A stretch of DNA of 33,913 nt from Acephala macrosclerotiorum (lineage: Eukaryota; Ascomycota; Leotiomycetes; Helotiales; Mollisiaceae). The stretch lies in NCBI GenBank assembly GCA_014904845.1, contig MU119649.1:1-33913 (forward strand), in the 5' to 3' direction. This document shows positions 30,890-33,913 of the stretch, piece after piece. Numbering within the stretch: position 1 is the first letter of the stretch; each line of letters begins with the position of its first letter. The notes under the pieces were generated by a model. The model was not told the origin of the DNA and ran no database searches. It saw nothing but the letters and a program-made list of their open reading frames with translations. Both the position numbers and the translations under genes were made by a program.

Positions 30890-32898
30890 CTAAGCAACAC
30901 GACCCTCAACCTGTCTCAACTCCTTAACCTTAAAGTCCTTCCACACGGCAATGAACCCAAAGCAAGGAACCAAGAAAACCGTGGCCGCAATTGTCAAATA
31001 ATACATCGCATCTCCATATGCATAGATGACCGCATCTCTCTCCGGCGATCCGAACGGATACTCCAACTGCACGACCAGGCTGCCATACAACTCTGCATTG
31101 AGGGTCGCGTTTCCTGGTAGCGCTCTGTTGAGCGCTGCTGGGAATTTGTTCATATAGATCGCTCCAGCGATCGCAGATCCGATTCCGCCTCCTACGGATG
31201 AGAACAAGGCAATGAGAGCAAGCATGGAGGCCACGCCGGCGTGAGGAGCAGCAGACATAACTGCCATATCTTCACAGATAACCAATCCACCACCACCAAA
31301 CGCAATGAAGATCTGACACATAATCACGTATCCGATATTATGGTGTGGGCCACGGAAGTGGATCATCAATCCCACGCCCAGGATTTGAACACAGAGATGG
31401 GCTAAGGCGAGGTATTTGAAGCGGCCGATGAGTCGGATGAGGATGGCGAGGATAACGGCCCAGAAACAGGAACCGATGGAGTAGATGTTGTAGACGTAGC
31501 CGGCGTTGGCAACAGAGAGGCCGTGCACGGCTTGGAGGTAAGGGTTGAAGTAGCTGTCCCAGAGACTGTGGAGGATGTTAGTGCGTAGGCATTTGGTGGA
31601 AGGGAAGGACATACTAGAAGCTGATGAAGAGGAAGTTAGAGAGCATGCATGCACCGATTACGGAACGATCCATAAGGAGCTTGAAAGGGATAAAAGGCTT
31701 CGGGCAGACGAATCGCTCATATAAGGCGAAGCCAATGAGGCAGAGACCGCCGATGACGAACATGACGATAATCATTGGGGCTTTGCAGCCCTTGGTCTGG
31801 AGGGAGGCGAGGGAGAAAGGAAGGAGGATGAGGACGAAACCAGCGGAGATGAGAACAAGGCCAGTGACTGGAAGGTATGTTAGTAGAAGTTCAAGAGTCC
31901 AGGTGAGTAAGAATTACTGTCAAACTCCCAAAAGTAGAAACTAATGCTTTGTCCCAAGGAACGACCACTCTTCTCCTTGGCCAGCAGACCTTTCTGGATA
32001 GCCTTCCTCTGATTGACCTTAAGGAGGATAATGATAGGCAATGCAATGACAGGGGTGACAATCGCATAGGTTCCGTATCCCCATGGCCAGCCACTAGTCC
32101 TGAGGAAGGAAGCTGCTGCTTGCGGACCAATGAAGGTGGTAGCAATGTATGGGGTAGTTGAGAAAGCAAATACCAGAGCTCTGTTCTTCAAGCTAGAGGT
32201 ATCGGCCATGAACACATCGAGAGTGTAAGCCATGCCATCGAAACCAACCCAATAGAAGACTTGGGCTACTGCATATGTCGTGACATTCCTGCAAGCGGCC
32301 ATCATGATGAGACCTGACATGATCAGCTGAGGTTCAGTTTACCGTAGAGTAGGGCATGTCATACCCATCACCGCGAATCCAGTCATAATTCCGAAACCTT
32401 CTGCACGTCCAACGAGGTCAACGAACTTGGCGGTTGGCAATCTGAAGACGCCACCGACAATGCTGGAAACGATACTGGTGGTCGAAAGCAGACCGAGCGA
32501 GTTGAAGTCCGAAGTAACATAGGAAGACAAGTTGAACTGGGTCTGCTGTTGCATAGAGACAACAAAGAAGACTAGCAAGATGCTTGATTTGGTGTTAGCT
32601 AGCTCTACCATCTTGCTGTGTATACTTACAAGAAATAGGCTAGGATCAACTCGTTCCTAGTCCATGTCAAAGTAACAGCTTCGACTTTCTTGACACCAGC
32701 CTGGACATCAGGTGTTGGGATTTTCTCGAGGATATTATCATCATCGGTACTCCTGGCCTCTCCAACATCATCATTGTTCTTCTCTCCCAGATTCTTCTCG
32801 ACTTGAGGCTCAGCTGGAGACACCTCGTCATGGCCGGTGCCGACAGCCAATTCCCCCGCCAACTCGGTTCTCTTTCCAAAGTTCCGGAACCGCACCAT
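30890..32898 (-). CDS. Siderophore-iron transporter, MFS (SIT/MirB-like)
   Basis: Five exons (32898-32630, 32582-32365, 32313-31918, 31867-31615, 31565-30890) keep phase and give 603 aa, normal for this 14-TM family. A hydrophilic N-terminus with acidic stretches (about 1-75) leads to TM1 (ELILAYFFILLVFFVVSMQQ), then YVTSDFNSLGLLSTTSIVSS, GFDGMAYTLDVFMADTSSLK, RALVFAFSTTPYIATTFIGP, a WPWGYGTYAIVTPV segment, FVCPKPFIPFKLLMDRSVIG and WDSYFNPYLQAVHGLSVANA. The C-terminal half has CEDMAVMSAAPHAGVASMLA and ends in a short charged tail after SPERDAVIYAYGDAMYYLTI. Family members are plasma-membrane (or vesicle) H+ symporters taking up ferric siderophores; which one cannot be told. ATG 32898 is preferred over an upstream ATG (32988) that adds a non-conserved segment. 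Introns are 47-51 nt. Two GATA-type ATCTGATAA sites lie upstream. Confidence 0.92.
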
Positions 32899-33165
32899 GT
32901 TGACTGCCTTGACTGATAAGAAACAGATAGCTTGTTGATGGAGAAGATCACGACCGCATAGAAAGAGATGCAAGAATGGGAGTACCACGACTTAAGTACC
33001 ATGCCTATATCTCTAGAGCGACGAAGAGTTTTGTTGCTCACCCTCTTAAGTCCCTGGGATGGTGGTGGGGTGGAGCGAGGGTGCAACGGGTGTTTCTTCC
33101 ACTCGTGTGCATATAAACCTTGTTGTTCTGCAGCACTATTGCCACATTTGAAAAGACTAGTTTCC

Positions 33166-33174
33166 ATCTGATAA
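33166..33174 (+). promoter_or_regulatory. ATCTGATAA, SreA-type GATA site
   Basis: An exact match to ATCWGATAA, the extended motif of the fungal iron-responsive GATA repressor (SreA/Sre/Urbs1), lies about 270 bp upstream of the transporter start. A plain TGATAA also occurs at 32914-32919, close to the ATG. Confidence 0.65.
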
Positions 33175-33276
33175 TTCGTTGGAGGAGCGGGTCGTTTTTT
33201 TTTGCGCTCCGTTGGGCGGACTTGCCATGGCCTTGGCCATTTCAATCCGTCAAAAATCACTCACCTCAAACCACAG

Positions 33277-33364
33277 CTCAACTCAACTCAACTCAACTCA
33301 ACTCAACTCAACTCAACTCAACTCAACTCAACTCAACTCAACTCAACTCAACTCAACTCAACTC
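33277..33364 (+). repeat. (CTCAA)n pentanucleotide tract
   Basis: About 17.6 perfect units over 88 bp lie roughly 380 bp upstream of the transporter start, between the two ATCTGATAA sites. Open frames reading through it are repeat artefacts. Confidence 0.95.
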
Positions 33365-33607
33365 CCGACACTTCGGCCACTATCAAATTCTCCATGCTGT
33401 TGGCCGTCGACCGTTTGCTGAGCGCTGACGACGTGACTCGGGAACAAAAGCCTCGGATTGATGGTCGGGAGCGAGAGCGGCGGCTCGATCTTGGTTGGAG
33501 CTTGCGACCAGCCTGTGAGAAGGGGACGATGCGTGGGAAGTTGTTGGACTCGGAGATGATCGGAGACCAACACGCCAGCGTCTGCTCTTTGTTACGTTTT
33601 AGCGAGG

Positions 33608-33616
33608 ATCTGATAA
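33608..33616 (+). promoter_or_regulatory. Second ATCTGATAA, SreA-type GATA site
   Basis: A second exact ATCWGATAA match lies about 710 bp upstream of the transporter start. It is followed at 33628-33636 by ATCTGATTA, one base off the motif, so two motif-like elements sit within 30 bp. Confidence 0.6.
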
Positions 33617-33913
33617 GATGGGAGCGGATCTGATTAGATCATTTCCACCAGCCTAGCATAGGCCAGCATTTATTGGGCAGGGAAGAAGTTGATCCACCCA
33701 TGCAGTGGTCGTGGGAATCCACAAGGACGGTCTGATGAGGGGTGTTGCCGTTGTGGAATTTTGTGCGTACCGCGGCCATGCGTTACGCAAGTTCGGAGAT
33801 CATGCAGAGGCCCACCAGGGGCTGCAGCATTTCGTGACACACCAAAAATGGCCCGTGCGCATTGTCAATAACCTCATTAACATACGTAAACAACTTTTTA
33901 AATCATTAATTAT

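Larger units (their letters stand above)
32899..33913. promoter_or_regulatory. Transporter upstream region, otherwise gene-free
   Basis: About 1 kb upstream of the siderophore transporter has no supportable gene. It carries GATA-type sites, a (CTCAA)n pentanucleotide tract and no recognisable coding sequence. The last 40 bases become AT-rich, which could be the edge of another AT block outside the window. Confidence 0.5.

Noticed and set aside
33120..33633. Plus-strand open frames through the CTCAA tract (Asn-Ser-Thr-Gln-Leu repeats)
   Set aside because: A pentanucleotide repeat without stops keeps all its frames open; there is no other coding evidence.

Overview
The window is nuclear DNA from a filamentous ascomycete (Pezizomycotina). 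The evidence is many short introns (mostly 46-75 nt) with CTRAY-like branch sites, a Coq10/EMC2/AP-3/Ysy6 housekeeping set, a siderophore-type MFS transporter, a fungal SLATT protein, and a long AT-saturated block that looks like RIP-mutated repeat DNA. The gene style suggests Leotiomycetes, but that placement is a guess.

Layout. 1-5750 is an extremely AT-rich, gene-free block in which the few remaining C/G bases lie mostly in CpG; it holds a perfect (TTA)n tract of about 190 bp. At its edge (5758-6910) is a wrecked FAD-dependent monooxygenase gene, cut off at its 5' end by an inverted-repeat element (6911-7246). Next come a tRNA m3C methyltransferase of the Trm140/METTL2 type (minus) and COQ10 (plus), which share a 297-bp divergent promoter. 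10870-13336 is a sedolisin (S53) protease pseudogene whose six exons and five introns can all still be traced. 14572-17318 encodes a large coiled-coil protein with a fungal ubiquitin-like (ULD) domain. EMC2 (minus) and APL5/AP-3 delta (plus) are divergent, followed by a highly charged protein with a SMAP-like C-terminus, then YSY6 (minus) divergent from a small predicted mitochondrial membrane protein (plus). 28025-29303 has no gene I can support. 29304-30104 is a fungal SLATT gene with two opposite frameshifts. 30890-32898 is a siderophore-iron transporter with GATA-type iron-regulator sites upstream. The window ends in intergenic DNA.

How the genes relate. There is no biosynthetic cluster or operon-like logic. 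Most intact genes are housekeeping: ubiquinone function, tRNA modification, ER membrane insertion and ER stress, and vesicle traffic. The accessory genes (monooxygenase, secreted protease, SLATT) are all broken, while the iron transporter is intact and carries plausible iron-responsive sites. Exon joins below were worked out by hand from splice signals, reading phase and remembered family sequence; each join reported keeps phase, but none has transcript support. The most unusual features are start codons touching introns in three genes, repeated GTCAGT splice donors, RIP-type nonsense changes beside the AT block, and the double-frameshift SLATT gene.
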